Of a stretch of 64,000 bases of DNA, positions 9,512 to 19,651 are shown one piece after another; position 1 is the stretch's first letter; every line of letters begins with the position of its first letter. The DNA comes from Pseudomonas azotoformans. Lineage in GTDB: Bacteria; Pseudomonadota; Gammaproteobacteria; Pseudomonadales; Pseudomonadaceae. The stretch spans positions 3,968,001 through 4,032,000 of the forward strand of contig NZ_CP014546.1 in assembly GCF_001579805.1 (NCBI RefSeq). Reading direction: 5' to 3'. Below the pieces are notes generated by a model. It worked only from the letters and a program-made list of their open reading frames with translations. It was not told the origin of the DNA and ran no database searches. Both the position numbers and the translations under genes were made by a program.

Positions 9512-10660
9512 TCAGTCGGTGGTGAATTTGAAGACGGTGTTCTGGGTATAGGTCTGACCTGGGTTCAGGCGCGTAGAGGCAAACGCCGGCTGGTTAGGCG
9601 CATCCGGGAAATGCTGGGTCTCCAGCGTAAACCCGCTCCAGTGCTGATAGGTCTTCCCAGCCTTGCCCTTCACCGACCCATCCAGGAAGTTGCTGGTATA
9701 AAACTGCACCCCAGGTTCGGTGGTAAACAGCTGCAAGCGCCGCCCCGACTCAGGATCATGCACCTCGGCCGCAAGCTGCTTCACATCACCTTTGTTATCC
9801 AGCGCCCAGTTGAAGTCAAACCCACCCTGTTTCGGCTCGGCAAACTTGAGCTGCGGGTGATCCTCCTTGATGTGCTGGCCGATGGGTGTCGGTTTCAGGA
9901 AGTCCATCGGCGTGCCCATGACGGGTGCCAGTTCGCCGGTAGGGATCAGGGTGGCATTCACCGGCGTGTAATGGCTGGCGTGCAACGTGGCAACCTGCTT
10001 GAGGATGTCGCCATTGCCCGCGCCGGCCAGGTTGAAGTAGCTGTGGTTGGTGAGGTTGAGCACCGTGGGTTTGTCGGTGGTGGCCTTGTAGTCGATGTGC
10101 AGTTCGTTGTTGTCGTTGAGGCGGTAGGTGACCTCGGTCTTCAGGTTGCCGGGGAAGCCCATTTCACCGTCCTTGGACAGGTAGGTGAGGGTCACGCCCA
10201 CCGAGTCCTTGGCCTTGACGGGCGTGGCTTTCCATACGTGCTTGTCGAAGCCCTGGGCGCCGCCATGCAGCGAATTGGGGCCGTCGTTGAGCGGCACCTG
10301 GTAGCGCTTGCCGTCGAGCTCAAAAGCGCCACCGGCCAGGCGATTGCCGAAGCGCCCGATGGTCGCGCCGAAAAATGCGGTGCCGCTTTGATAGCCCTGC
10401 ACGTCGTCGAAGCCCAGCACCACGTCCTCGACCTTGCCGTGTTTGTCCGGCACCTTGAGCGATTGCAACACGCCGCCGTAGGTGATGACCGTGGCTTGCA
10501 TGCCGTGGCTGTTGCGCAGGATGTACTGTTCGACGGCGATGCCGTCGTAGGTTTTACCGAAAGGTTTGTGTTCGCTGGTGAGGCCTGCGGCCTGGGTGCC
10601 GCCGCTGGCGATCAGCATGGACATCGCCAGGCCCGACAGCAGGTATCGAGGGTGCTTCAT
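9512..10660 (-). CDS. galM: aldose 1-epimerase (mutarotase), exported
   Basis: 382 residues with a clear signal peptide (hydrophobic GLAMSMLIASGG, cleavage near TQA-AGL), so the enzyme is probably periplasmic. Catalytic residues are the His in NLTNHSYFNLAG and the Glu in GFTLETQHFPDAPN. It interconverts alpha and beta anomers of aldoses, which would supply the anomer preferred by the arabinose importer or dehydrogenase. It is divergent from the SDR gene and convergent with araH. A CA motif overlaps its ribosome-binding region. Confidence 0.88.
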   Translation of the reverse strand: MKHPRYLLSGLAMSMLIASGGTQAAGLTSEHKPFGKTYDGIAVEQYILRNSHGMQATVITYGGVLQSLKVPDKHGKVEDVVLGFDDVQGYQSGTAFFGATIGRFGNRLAGGAFELDGKRYQVPLNDGPNSLHGGAQGFDKHVWKATPVKAKDSVGVTLTYLSKDGEMGFPGNLKTEVTYRLNDNNELHIDYKATTDKPTVLNLTNHSYFNLAGAGNGDILKQVATLHASHYTPVNATLIPTGELAPVMGTPMDFLKPTPIGQHIKEDHPQLKFAEPKQGGFDFNWALDNKGDVKQLAAEVHDPESGRRLQLFTTEPGVQFYTSNFLDGSVKGKAGKTYQHWSGFTLETQHFPDAPNQPAFASTRLNPGQTYTQNTVFKFTTD

Positions 10661-10674
10661 GATCGAACTTCCTT

Positions 10675-10682
10675 TTGTTGTT
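10675..10682 (-). promoter_or_regulatory. CA motif upstream of galM
   Basis: On the minus strand AACAACAA is followed at once by AAGGAAG and the ATG at 10660, as in the other arabinose genes. This suggests shared Hfq/Crc control. Confidence 0.6.
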
Positions 10683-10797
10683 TTGAGTGGAATAGTTCTA
10701 CTAATGTGCGATATTTTGTCGATAGAGCAGCAAATTTATAGCCTTTAACGCCATTTTTGCAAAATAAAATAAGACTAATTAAGCGAGGCAAGCTTTC

Positions 10798-11565
10798 ATG
10801 ACGACCCAGCACGCTGTTTACCCCGACCTCGAAGGCAAGACGGTCCTGATCTCCGGAGGCGCTTCGGGCATTGGCGAATTCATGGTGCGCGCCTTTGCAG
10901 CGCAAGGTGCCAAGGTCGGCTTTGTCGACCGCGCTCAAAGCCAGGGCGAACGCTTGGCGGCGCTGCTGAGTTTGCGCGGGCACACGGTTGAATTCGTAAA
11001 TTGCGACATCACTGATGAGATCGCCTACAAGGCCGCCATCACGCGTTTCGAACACTCCCTGGGGCCGATCACCGTGCTGGTGAACAACGCCGCCAATGAC
11101 GTGCGCCACACCTTGGAAGAGGTCGACTCGGAAATGTTCGATCGGCTGATTTCCGTCAACCTCAAGCACGCCTTCTTCGCCGCCAAGGCGGTGGTGCCGA
11201 TGATGAAAAGCGCGGGCGGCGGGGCGATCATCAACCTCGGTTCAGTTGGCTGGATGATGGCCTCCGCCGGCTACCCGGTGTACGCCGCCAGCAAGGCCGC
11301 CGCCCACGGCATGACCCGCGCCCTGGCCCGGGAACTGGGACCGAGCCGGATCCGTGTGAATACGCTGGTGCCGGGGTGGGTGATGACGGAAAAACAATTG
11401 GCGATGTGGGTCGACGATGCGGCTAAAGAGCTGATCAGCCGCAGCCAGTGCCTGCCGGGCAGTGTGCTGCCGGAACACATCGCCAATATGGCGTTGTTTC
11501 TCGCCTCCGATGCCTCGGCGATGTGTTCGGCGCAGAACTTTATTGTGGATGGCGGCTGGGTGTAG
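10798..11565 (+). CDS. SDR family oxidoreductase, probable L-arabinose 1-dehydrogenase
   Basis: 255 residues, the classical short-chain dehydrogenase length. The coenzyme motif is SGGASGIGEF, a second structural motif is VNNAAND, and the catalytic Tyr-Lys pair is in YAASKAAAHG. It would oxidise L-arabinose to its 1,4-lactone, the entry step for the lactonase and dehydratase nearby. The substrate is inferred from gene company; SDRs are hard to assign by sequence alone. Its 3' end overlaps the convergent mug gene by 26 bp. Confidence 0.75.
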   Translation: MTTQHAVYPDLEGKTVLISGGASGIGEFMVRAFAAQGAKVGFVDRAQSQGERLAALLSLRGHTVEFVNCDITDEIAYKAAITRFEHSLGPITVLVNNAANDVRHTLEEVDSEMFDRLISVNLKHAFFAAKAVVPMMKSAGGGAIINLGSVGWMMASAGYPVYAASKAAAHGMTRALARELGPSRIRVNTLVPGWVMTEKQLAMWVDDAAKELISRSQCLPGSVLPEHIANMALFLASDASAMCSAQNFIVDGGWV

Positions 11566-12073
11566 GTGTTTGGCAAGCCAGGCACAGCTCGCGGTAGGCA
11601 TTCACAAGCTGTTCCAGGCTGAACGCCAGGTTGCGCCCGCTGGGGTTGGGTAATACCCACACGGACGCGCCGCCCAGCAACTGCGGCTGTAATCCCCAAT
11701 CAACCTGGCGCTGGCCCGACAACGCGCTATAACCGGCCTTGCCGAGAAAGGCCACGAAGCGTGGCTGATAGCGTCGGATCTTGTGTTCGAACGCCGCTGC
11801 GGCATCCGTGAACTCATGCCGGGCCAGTTCTCCGGCGCTGGCCGTGGGCCGTTCTACGACCGTGGTCAGGCCGCAGCCATAGTGCGGCAGTGTAGGGCCG
11901 TCCTCGGGACGTATCTCATGCGGCGTGAAACCGGCCAGGTGCAAGGTGCGCCAGAAACGGTTGCTGCGATTGGCAAAGTGCAGGCCCAGTGCGGCGGAGC
12001 CTTTGCCGGGGTTGATGCCGCAGAACACCACGTTCAGGTGATCGGCCAGGATGTCTTCGAGGCGGTCGTTCAT
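11540..12073 (-). CDS. mug: G/U mismatch-specific DNA glycosylase
   Basis: 177 residues. The N-terminal FCGINPGKGSAALG motif carries the catalytic Asn (Asn21, equivalent to Asn18 of E. coli Mug), and WVLPNPSGRN is the C-terminal DNA-contact motif. ANRSNRFWRTLHLAGFT also matches Mug. It excises uracil and ethenocytosine opposite guanine. The ATG at 12073 overlaps the stop codon of the upstream AraC-type gene (ATGA), so translation is probably coupled to that regulator. Longer in-frame extensions upstream encode no Mug-like sequence and were rejected. Confidence 0.9.
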   Translation of the reverse strand: MNDRLEDILADHLNVVFCGINPGKGSAALGLHFANRSNRFWRTLHLAGFTPHEIRPEDGPTLPHYGCGLTTVVERPTASAGELARHEFTDAAAAFEHKIRRYQPRFVAFLGKAGYSALSGQRQVDWGLQPQLLGGASVWVLPNPSGRNLAFSLEQLVNAYRELCLACQTPTPSRHPQ

Positions 12074-13071
12074 GTTGGGCTCCTGCCGCGCTGACGGCTG
12101 GCCCCAGGGGGTTGGCCGGTAATACGCTTGAACGCACGGCTGAACGCTGCCTGAGAGGTATAGCCCAGGCGCAGCGCCACTGCCTCGATAGGCAAACGCT
12201 CCAGGGTCAGCCATTGGCTGGCCAGGCGCATGCGCAATTGCGTCACGTAGCGCAGGGGCGGGATGCCCAGGGTGGCCTGGAAGCGCTCGGCGAACACCGA
12301 ACGGGAGGTGTGACAGTGCGCCGCCAATTCGGCCACGCTCCAATCGCGGCCAGGTTGCTGGTGCAGGACGAGCAGGGCACCGGCCAATCGCGTGTCGCGC
12401 AGCGCCGCCACCAATCCCGATGCATTCCCGCAGGCACATTCCACCCAGCCCCGCACGATCATGGCGGCGACCACATCGGCCAGGCGCGCGAGGATGCCGC
12501 AGTAGCCGATGCGGGCAGCGGACACTTCACGCTCCATCACCGCCAGGATCGGCATCAGGCCGGGGTAACGCTGGCCCTGGGCATCGATCAGCATCAAGGC
12601 CGGCATCAGGCTACCGAGCCCCTGGAGACTGCCGAGTTCGAACGCCATGCAGGCGCTGAACAGCAAGGTGCTGGGGGGCGTATCAGGGGACGCATCCACG
12701 GCGCAGACGGTATCGCCCAACGCGGTCGCGGCAAAGCCGTCAATGTCCTGCACAGGCCTGTCCGCATCGGAGGACAGCGCATGGGCGCCGCCGTGGGAGA
12801 TGAACACGGCATTGCCTGCCGACAATTCAAACAGGCCACCGTCGTCGGTTTTCAGGGTGGCCGTGCCTGCGGCCAGGAAGTGGAAGTAGGCATGTCCGGG
12901 TTTGGCCGCAAAGCCCATGCCGAAGCTCGGTCCGGCCTGGATGCGCCGGTACTGCACCCCACTCAGGCGCATGCCGCGCAGCAGTTCGTCGATGAGGTCG
13001 GAGGACTGATTGAAAGGGGCCATTGCAGTCATGGTCGGGGTTTTGGTCAAAAACTCAAGGGTCTGCATCAT
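12070..13071 (-). CDS. AraC family transcriptional regulator with cupin-type sensor domain
   Basis: 333 residues. The N-terminal ~190 residues look like the cupin_6 ligand domain (HFLAAGTATLKTDDGG, AGNAVFISHGGAH). The C-terminal two helix-turn-helix motifs include DWSVAELAAHCHTSRSVF and the AraC signature ending FSRAFKRITGQPPG. The target is unknown; the divergent MFS gene 60 bp away is the best candidate, as is common for this subfamily. The start is uncertain: Met1, Met2 or Met14 are possible and none has a strong ribosome-binding site. Confidence 0.85.
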   Translation of the reverse strand: MMQTLEFLTKTPTMTAMAPFNQSSDLIDELLRGMRLSGVQYRRIQAGPSFGMGFAAKPGHAYFHFLAAGTATLKTDDGGLFELSAGNAVFISHGGAHALSSDADRPVQDIDGFAATALGDTVCAVDASPDTPPSTLLFSACMAFELGSLQGLGSLMPALMLIDAQGQRYPGLMPILAVMEREVSAARIGYCGILARLADVVAAMIVRGWVECACGNASGLVAALRDTRLAGALLVLHQQPGRDWSVAELAAHCHTSRSVFAERFQATLGIPPLRYVTQLRMRLASQWLTLERLPIEAVALRLGYTSQAAFSRAFKRITGQPPGASRQRGRSPT

Positions 13072-13133
13072 AGATCATCCGGATGGGCGAACCTAGACTG
13101 GCCGTCGCGCTAATTTCCCGAGGATGTTGTGTG

Positions 13134-14360
13134 ATGAATGATTATGTAGTCCAAACCGCTCACCCTGCCCAAGTGGCGCCCGATGCGCCCGCCTGGATGG
13201 CGGTGTTTTCCCTGGCCATGGGGGTGTTTGGCTTGTTGACGGCGGAGTACCTGCCGGCCAGCTTGTTGACGCCAATGGCGCTGGACCTGGGCGTGTCCGA
13301 GGCGCTCGCTGGCCAGGCCGTGACGGTGACGGCAGTGGTGGCGTTGTTCGCCGGGCTGCTGGTGCCCGGCCTCACGCGTGGGATCGACCGACGCGTGGTG
13401 CTGCTGGGTTTCTCCCTGCTCATGATTGCCTCAAACCTGTTGGTGGCGTTCTCTTCAAGCCTGGCGGTGCTGCTGCTGATGCGCATCCTGCTGGGCGTCG
13501 CCCTGGGCGGTTTCTGGAGCATGGCAGCCGCCGTGGCGATGCGCCTGGTGCCGGCGGCGCTGCTGCCCCGAGCGCTGTCGATCATCTTCAGTGGTATTGC
13601 GGTGGGCACGGTGGTCGCCGTGCCGCTGGGCAGCTACCTCGGTGGTCTGTATGGCTGGCGCAGTGCGTTCATTGCCGCCGCCGCTGTTGGTGGCGTGACG
13701 CTGGCGTTCCAACTGTTCACGCTGCCACGCCTGGCGCCCACGGGCACCGCACGTCTGCGCACGGTACTGGACGTGCTGCTGCGTCCGGGCATCGCCATCG
13801 GCATGTTTGGCTGCGTGCTGGTGCACACCGGGCACTTTGCGCTGTTCACTTACATCCGGCCTTTCCTGGAAAGCACCACGGGGGTGGGGACAGAAGGGCT
13901 GGCGTTGATGCTGCTGGGGTTCGGCGCAGCCAACTTCATCGGTACGCTGCTGGCCGGTTGGATGCTGGTGCGTTATCCACGTGGCACGTTGGTGCTGATG
14001 CCGGTATTGGTGGGCGTTGCGGCGCTCGCCTTGGTGTTGCTGCCGGCCTCCCTGCCAGGCCAGGCATTGCTGCTGGCGCTGTGGGGCATGGCGTTTGGCG
14101 GGGTGCCCGTGGCGTGGTCGAACTGGGTGGCCCGCGCCGTGCCGGATCAAGCTGAAAGTGCCGGTGGCATGGTGGTGGCGTCCGTGCAATCAGCCATTGC
14201 GGCGGGCGCGGCCGGTGGAGGAGCGATGTTCAGTCTCAGTGGCATCAGCGGCGTGTTTCTGGGCGCGGGTGTACTGATGCTGTTGGCCGCCTTGTTGATT
14301 GCGCTGCGAGTGCAGGTGCCACGCACCGAGGCAGGTATGGGCGTGGCGCTGCACCTTTGA
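13134..14360 (+). CDS. MFS transporter, DHA1-like drug/sugar efflux family
   Basis: 408 residues, about 12 membrane segments. FGLLTAEYLPASLLTPMA and the R-rich first loop (GLTRGIDRRVVLLG) are typical of AraJ/YdhP/NepI-like exporters. The ATG at 13134 is chosen because CGAGGA lies about 10 nt upstream and the family N-terminus fits; an upstream in-frame ATG at 13083 adds residues unlike the family. Divergent from the AraC-type regulator, which probably controls it. Its stop lies 1 bp from the convergent LysR stop. Confidence 0.8.
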   Translation: MNDYVVQTAHPAQVAPDAPAWMAVFSLAMGVFGLLTAEYLPASLLTPMALDLGVSEALAGQAVTVTAVVALFAGLLVPGLTRGIDRRVVLLGFSLLMIASNLLVAFSSSLAVLLLMRILLGVALGGFWSMAAAVAMRLVPAALLPRALSIIFSGIAVGTVVAVPLGSYLGGLYGWRSAFIAAAAVGGVTLAFQLFTLPRLAPTGTARLRTVLDVLLRPGIAIGMFGCVLVHTGHFALFTYIRPFLESTTGVGTEGLALMLLGFGAANFIGTLLAGWMLVRYPRGTLVLMPVLVGVAALALVLLPASLPGQALLLALWGMAFGGVPVAWSNWVARAVPDQAESAGGMVVASVQSAIAAGAAGGGAMFSLSGISGVFLGAGVLMLLAALLIALRVQVPRTEAGMGVALHL

Positions 14361-14361
14361 A

Positions 14362-15219
14362 CTAGGTCTCCAGGTGGCTCAGCAACCACGCCGTGAAACT
14401 GCGCGCCAGCGGATCCTGCTCGCTGTCGCGATGGGTCAGCAGCGCCCAGCTCGGCCCGCGAATCGTCGCGTCGACCAATGGCGTGAGCAACCCGTCGGTT
14501 TGCGCCTGACGGCTCAGCAACTGGCTGACCAAACCAATTCCCAGGCCGGTACATACGGCATCGAGCAACAGGCCGGGGTCGGAGAAATTCAGGCCCTGGT
14601 CCTGCTGCCCCACATCAATCCCGGCTTCCACCGCCCAATGGCTCCAGTCCATTTCCCGTTCACCGTGGAGGGTGGTGCGTTGTGCCAGGGGCAGCTTCAA
14701 CAGCCGTGGGTGGCAGGCGGGAAACAGCCGGTCGGCGTGCAGCACCTTGAAGCTGCATTCGGCCTGGGAGCTGATGTCGTCGCGCACGGCCAGGTCGATG
14801 GTCTGGCTGGCCATGTCGGGCACTTCGTCGGTGCTGAAGATCCACAGGTCGACTTCCGGGTGTTGCTGGCGGAAATCCGCGAGCCGTGGCAACAGCCAGT
14901 GCCGGGCAAAGGTCGGCGTGGTGTTGAGCACCAGTTGGTTGGGCTTGCGGTACTGCCCCAGGCGCCGCACGCCCACCGCCAGTTGCTGCAGCAGCGCTTG
15001 GGTGGTGCTGAGGAAGTCATGGCCCGCGTCGGTCAGGCTCACGCTGCGTCCGCTGCGGAAAAACAGCGGCTGTTCCAGGTATGCCTCCAGGCTGCGGATC
15101 TGCTGGCTGATCGCCGATTGGGTCAGGTGCAGTTCTTCGGCGGCCTTGTGGAAACTGCCCAGTCGCGCCGCAGCTTCAAAGCCGCGCAGGGTGCCGAGGG
15201 GCGGCCAGTGGTTGAGCAT
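14362..15219 (-). CDS. LysR family transcriptional regulator (GcvA-like), probable regulator of the agmatine operon
   Basis: 285 residues. The winged-helix N-terminus reads LRGFEAAARLGSFHKAAEEL and HLTQSAISQQIRSLE, followed by a typical substrate-binding domain (LVLNTTPTFARHWLLPRL, ending in the short GcvA-type form). It is divergent from the agmatine deiminase operon across a 134 bp gap, the classical LysR arrangement. Agmatine or N-carbamoylputrescine is a plausible inducer by context. Confidence 0.85.
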   Translation of the reverse strand: MLNHWPPLGTLRGFEAAARLGSFHKAAEELHLTQSAISQQIRSLEAYLEQPLFFRSGRSVSLTDAGHDFLSTTQALLQQLAVGVRRLGQYRKPNQLVLNTTPTFARHWLLPRLADFRQQHPEVDLWIFSTDEVPDMASQTIDLAVRDDISSQAECSFKVLHADRLFPACHPRLLKLPLAQRTTLHGEREMDWSHWAVEAGIDVGQQDQGLNFSDPGLLLDAVCTGLGIGLVSQLLSRQAQTDGLLTPLVDATIRGPSWALLTHRDSEQDPLARSFTAWLLSHLET

Positions 15220-15353
15220 GCTGATAAGTTCCTCTAATCAGTTTTCTACAAAATCCATCGTTTGTCCGGCTTTGCAAGCCGCAATAGCATGTATGGCAAG
15301 ACTCCGTGGGCAGTTTTCACTGAACACAATGACTTAACTGAAGGGTACTTGTC

Positions 15354-16399
15354 ATGCAGCAGAATGCAATGCAAAGCAACGGTTGGTGGATGCCTGCGGA
15401 GTGGGCCCGGCATGCGGCGACGTGGATGGTCTGGCCGCACAACCGGGCCTTGTGGGAAACCACGTGGGGCGTGACCCTGGCGCACGTGCAGCAGGATTTT
15501 GCGCGGGTAGCCAATGCGATCGCACGCTTCGAACCGGTGAAAATGCTGGTTGATCCGTCTGCCGTGGCGGGCGCCAAGGCGCTGTGCGGGCCGGGCATCG
15601 AGCTGATCGAACAGGCCGTCAACGACAGCTGGTGCCGCGATTCCGGCCCGACCTTTGTCTGCCATCCGCAGCTGGGCACGGCCGGTGTGAGCTGGCGCTT
15701 CAATGCCTGGGGTGGCAAGTCGGCCCATGATTTGGACGAAAGCCTGGCACGTCGGGTGCTCAATCACCTGGGGCTGGAATGTTTCGGCACGCCCCTGAGC
15801 AATGAAGGCGGCGCGATCCATGTGGACGGCGAGGGCACGCTGATCACCACCGAATCGGTGCTGCTAAACCCCAACCGCAACCCCGGCGTGAGCAAGGCCG
15901 AGATGGAAGCCATCTTCACGCGCCTGCTGGGCATCAAGAAGACCATTTGGTTGCCCGGCGACCCGGACTACGTCACGGGCGACATGACTGACGGGCATGT
16001 TGATGGTGTCTGCGCATTTGCCCGCCCTGGCGTGTTGCTGGTCGATGCAACTCACGATCAAAGCTCTGTATACGCCGAAGTGGTGCGGGAAAACCGTCGC
16101 GCCCTGGAACTCGCCACCGACGCCCGAGGCCGCCATTTCGAGCTGATCGAGCTGTATGAAGCCACCGATGCGGTCGACACCGACGCCGAGGTGTTCTGCG
16201 CCTCCTACACCAACTTCTACATTGCCAACGGCGCAATCATCATGCCGGCCTATGGCATTGCAGCCGATCATGTCGCGGCAGAAGTCCTGGCCCAGGCGTT
16301 TCCTGGTCGCGAGATCGTACCGGTGCAGATCAACCACCTGGCCCATGGCGGCGGCGGCGTGCACTGCATCACCCAGCAACAGCCAGCCTGGGTGAAGCC

Positions 16400-16403
<4 letters not shown>
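15354..16403 (+). CDS. aguA: agmatine deiminase (agu2A-like)
   Basis: 349 residues of the peptidylarginine-deiminase-like fold. Active-site segments are WMVWPHNRALW, SWCRDSGPTFV, TDGHVDGVCAF and the catalytic Cys in GGGGVHCITQQQPAW near the C-terminus. It hydrolyses agmatine to N-carbamoylputrescine and ammonia in the cytoplasm. First gene of a tightly packed operon; its stop overlaps aguB (ATGA). With a second, exported deiminase downstream, it looks like Agu2A of the P. aeruginosa agu2ABCA' operon rather than the housekeeping AguA. Confidence 0.9.
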
Positions 16404-17277
<874 letters not shown>

Positions 17278-17281
<4 letters not shown>

Positions 17282-18351
17282 AGCGGCTATTGAGTTGTGC
17301 GCTGATCATGACGAGTGTCTGCGCCTTGGCTGAGGACAAAACCCTCAAGCTCTACAACTGGGCCGATTATTTCGCTGCCGACACCTTGTCCAGGTTCACC
17401 GCCGAGACCGGGATCCGGGTGATCTACGACGTGATGGATGGCAGCGAAACCCTGGAAGCCAAGTTGATGGCCGGCGGCAGCGGCTACGACCTGATCTTCC
17501 CCGGCGATACCGTGGCCGAACGCCTGATGCGCGCCGGCAGTCTGCAAGCACTGGACCCCGCCAAGCTCAGCGCCATGAGCGACATCGAGCCGGGGCTGCA
17601 GAAACTGCGCACCCACTACGTCAATTCGAACAAAGCCACGGTGCCCTACACTTGGGGCACGATCGGCCTGACCTACAACACCCAGCAGATCCAGCAGCGT
17701 ATGCCAAATGCGCCGGTTAACAGCCTCGACCTGTTGTTCAAGCCGGAGAACGCGGCGAAATTCGCCGATTGCGGCATCTCGCTGATCGACTCGCCGGACG
17801 AAGTACTCGCCGTGGTGCTCAACTACCTGGGCCGCGACCCGCGCAGCGCCAAGCGTGAAGACCTGGCGGCGGCCAGCGATCTATTGCTCAAGGTGCGCCC
17901 GTACATCCGCAAGTTCCAGTCGCAACCGGTGACCGACCTGGTCAATGGCAACCTGTGCCTGTCCCTCGGCTACAGCGGCGACATGACCCAGGCCCAGCGC
18001 GCCGCCGATGCCGCGGGCAAAGCGGTGACCTTCGGTTATCACATCCCCCGCGAAGGCACTACGGTGTGGATGGACACCATGGCCATCCCGGTCGACGCCC
18101 AGCACCCGGAATACGCTTACGCCTTCATCAACTTCGTGATGCGCCCGCAAAACATGGCGGCCATCACCAACCTCACCGGCTACCCCACGGCGAACGCCAA
18201 GGCGCGGCCGGACGTGGAGGCAAGCATGCGCGATAACCCGGACATCTACCCGGACGCTGCCACCTTCGAACGGTTGATCGCCGGCAAGGACATCCCCCAG
18301 GCCGATATGCGCGCACGAATGCGTGTATGGACTAAATTCAAAACCATGTAG
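17278..18351 (+). CDS. polyamine ABC transporter periplasmic binding protein (PotF/SpuD-like; agu2C position)
   Basis: 357 residues with a short signal peptide ending near VCALAEDK. Polyamine-binding signatures are LKLYNWADYF, GYDLIFPGDTVAERL and VPYTWGTIGLTYN. It probably binds agmatine or putrescine in the periplasm. No ATPase or permease genes accompany it, so it must share a transporter or act as a sensor component. The start overlaps aguB by 4 nt. A REP palindrome separates it from the second deiminase. Confidence 0.85.
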
Positions 18352-18360
18352 CTGAGGGGC

Positions 18361-18463
18361 TTTTGTGGCGAGGGGGCTTGTCCCCCGTTGGAGTGCGTAG
18401 CGCTCCCGCTTTTTTTGGGGCCGCTGCGCAGCCCAACGGGGGACAAGCCCCCTCGCCACAAAA
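18361..18463. repeat. REP-type perfect inverted repeat within the agmatine operon
   Basis: A 31-bp arm at 18361-18391 (TTTTGTGGCGAGGGGGCTTG then TCCCCCGTTGG) recurs as an exact reverse complement at 18433-18463. It sits between the binding-protein gene and the exported deiminase and may uncouple their expression. Confidence 0.85.
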
Positions 18464-18517
18464 CGCTCTTCATCACAATGAACTCCATTCAATCCGAACC
18501 TTAGGCAAGAGAACCCC

Positions 18518-19618
18518 ATGCCAACCCGTCGCACCTTCATCAAACAAGCCAGCGTGGTCTGCGCCATGACCCTGATCGCCCCCCACCTGCGCGCTGCCGC
18601 GAGCGGTCGCTTCTACATGCCCGACGAGGGCGAAAAACACCGTCAGGCCTTCATTGCCTTTGGCGCCCAGGACGCCATCTGGGAAGACTTTACCGCCGAC
18701 GTGCAGGCCGCTTTGGGCCGTATCGCCAGGGCGATTGCTGATCACGAACCGGTCACCGTGTTCTGCCGTGAAGACGAACGCCATCTTGCGGAAAAACACT
18801 GCGGCACCCGCAACATCACCTTCGTGGAAACCGAGCTGGATGACATCTGGATGCGCGACACCGGCGCCAACTTCGTCATCGACGGCAGCGGCGGCCTGGG
18901 CGCGGTGGACTTCAACTTCAATGGCTGGGGCAACAAGCAGCAGCACGACGATGACGCGCTGCTGGCGGCCCAGATCGCCGAAGCAACCGGCGCCCGGCCT
19001 ATCCGCAGCGAATTGGTGGGCGAGGGTGGCGGGATTGAGGTCGATGGCCTCGGCACCGGCATCATGACCGAAAGCAGTTGGATCAACCGCAACCGTAACC
19101 CGGACTGGAGCAAGGCCGAGGTCGAGGCGGAGCTGAAGGAGCGCCTGGGTCTGCGCAAGATCATCTGGCTGCCGGGCATCAAGGGCAAGGACATCACCGA
19201 CGCCCACGTCGATTTCTACGCACGCTTCGTCTCCCCCGGCGTGGTGCTGGCCAACCTCGATACCGACCCTGAGTCCTATGATCACAAGGTCACTCTGGCG
19301 CACCTGGAAATCCTTAAAAAGGCCACCGACGCCGATGGCCGGCCTTTGCAGGTGCACACGGTGTCGCCACCGCTCAACCCGCGTAAAAGCAAGTTCAGCA
19401 AGGGCAATGCGGATTTTGCGGCGGGCTACATCAATTACTTCGTGATAAACGGTGCGGTGATCGCCCCGGAGTTTGGCGACCCGGTGGCGGACCGCAAGGC
19501 GCTGGACCTGCTGGCCCGGCTCTACCCGGACCGCAAGGTGGTGGCGCTGAATATCGATGCCATTGCGGCGGGTGGCGGTGGCATTCACTGTGTGACGAGC
19601 CATCAACCTTTGGTTTAG
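18518..19618 (+). CDS. second agmatine deiminase, Tat-exported (agu2A'-like)
   Basis: 366 residues. The N-terminus MPTRRTFIKQASVVCAMTLI has the twin-arginine RRTFIK motif and hydrophobic stretch of a Tat signal, cut near LRAAASG. The mature part has the agmatine deiminase motifs WMRDTGANFVID, TDAHVDFYARFV and catalytic Cys in GGGGIHCVTSHQP. It would deiminate extracytoplasmic agmatine. P. aeruginosa agu2A' occupies the same operon end. It is clearly diverged from the cytoplasmic copy at 15354, so it is not a recent duplicate. Confidence 0.87.
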   Translation: MPTRRTFIKQASVVCAMTLIAPHLRAAASGRFYMPDEGEKHRQAFIAFGAQDAIWEDFTADVQAALGRIARAIADHEPVTVFCREDERHLAEKHCGTRNITFVETELDDIWMRDTGANFVIDGSGGLGAVDFNFNGWGNKQQHDDDALLAAQIAEATGARPIRSELVGEGGGIEVDGLGTGIMTESSWINRNRNPDWSKAEVEAELKERLGLRKIIWLPGIKGKDITDAHVDFYARFVSPGVVLANLDTDPESYDHKVTLAHLEILKKATDADGRPLQVHTVSPPLNPRKSKFSKGNADFAAGYINYFVINGAVIAPEFGDPVADRKALDLLARLYPDRKVVALNIDAIAAGGGGIHCVTSHQPLV

Positions 19619-19651
19619 TCTGGGATCGCAAACGCCTCTGGAGCCGTCAGC

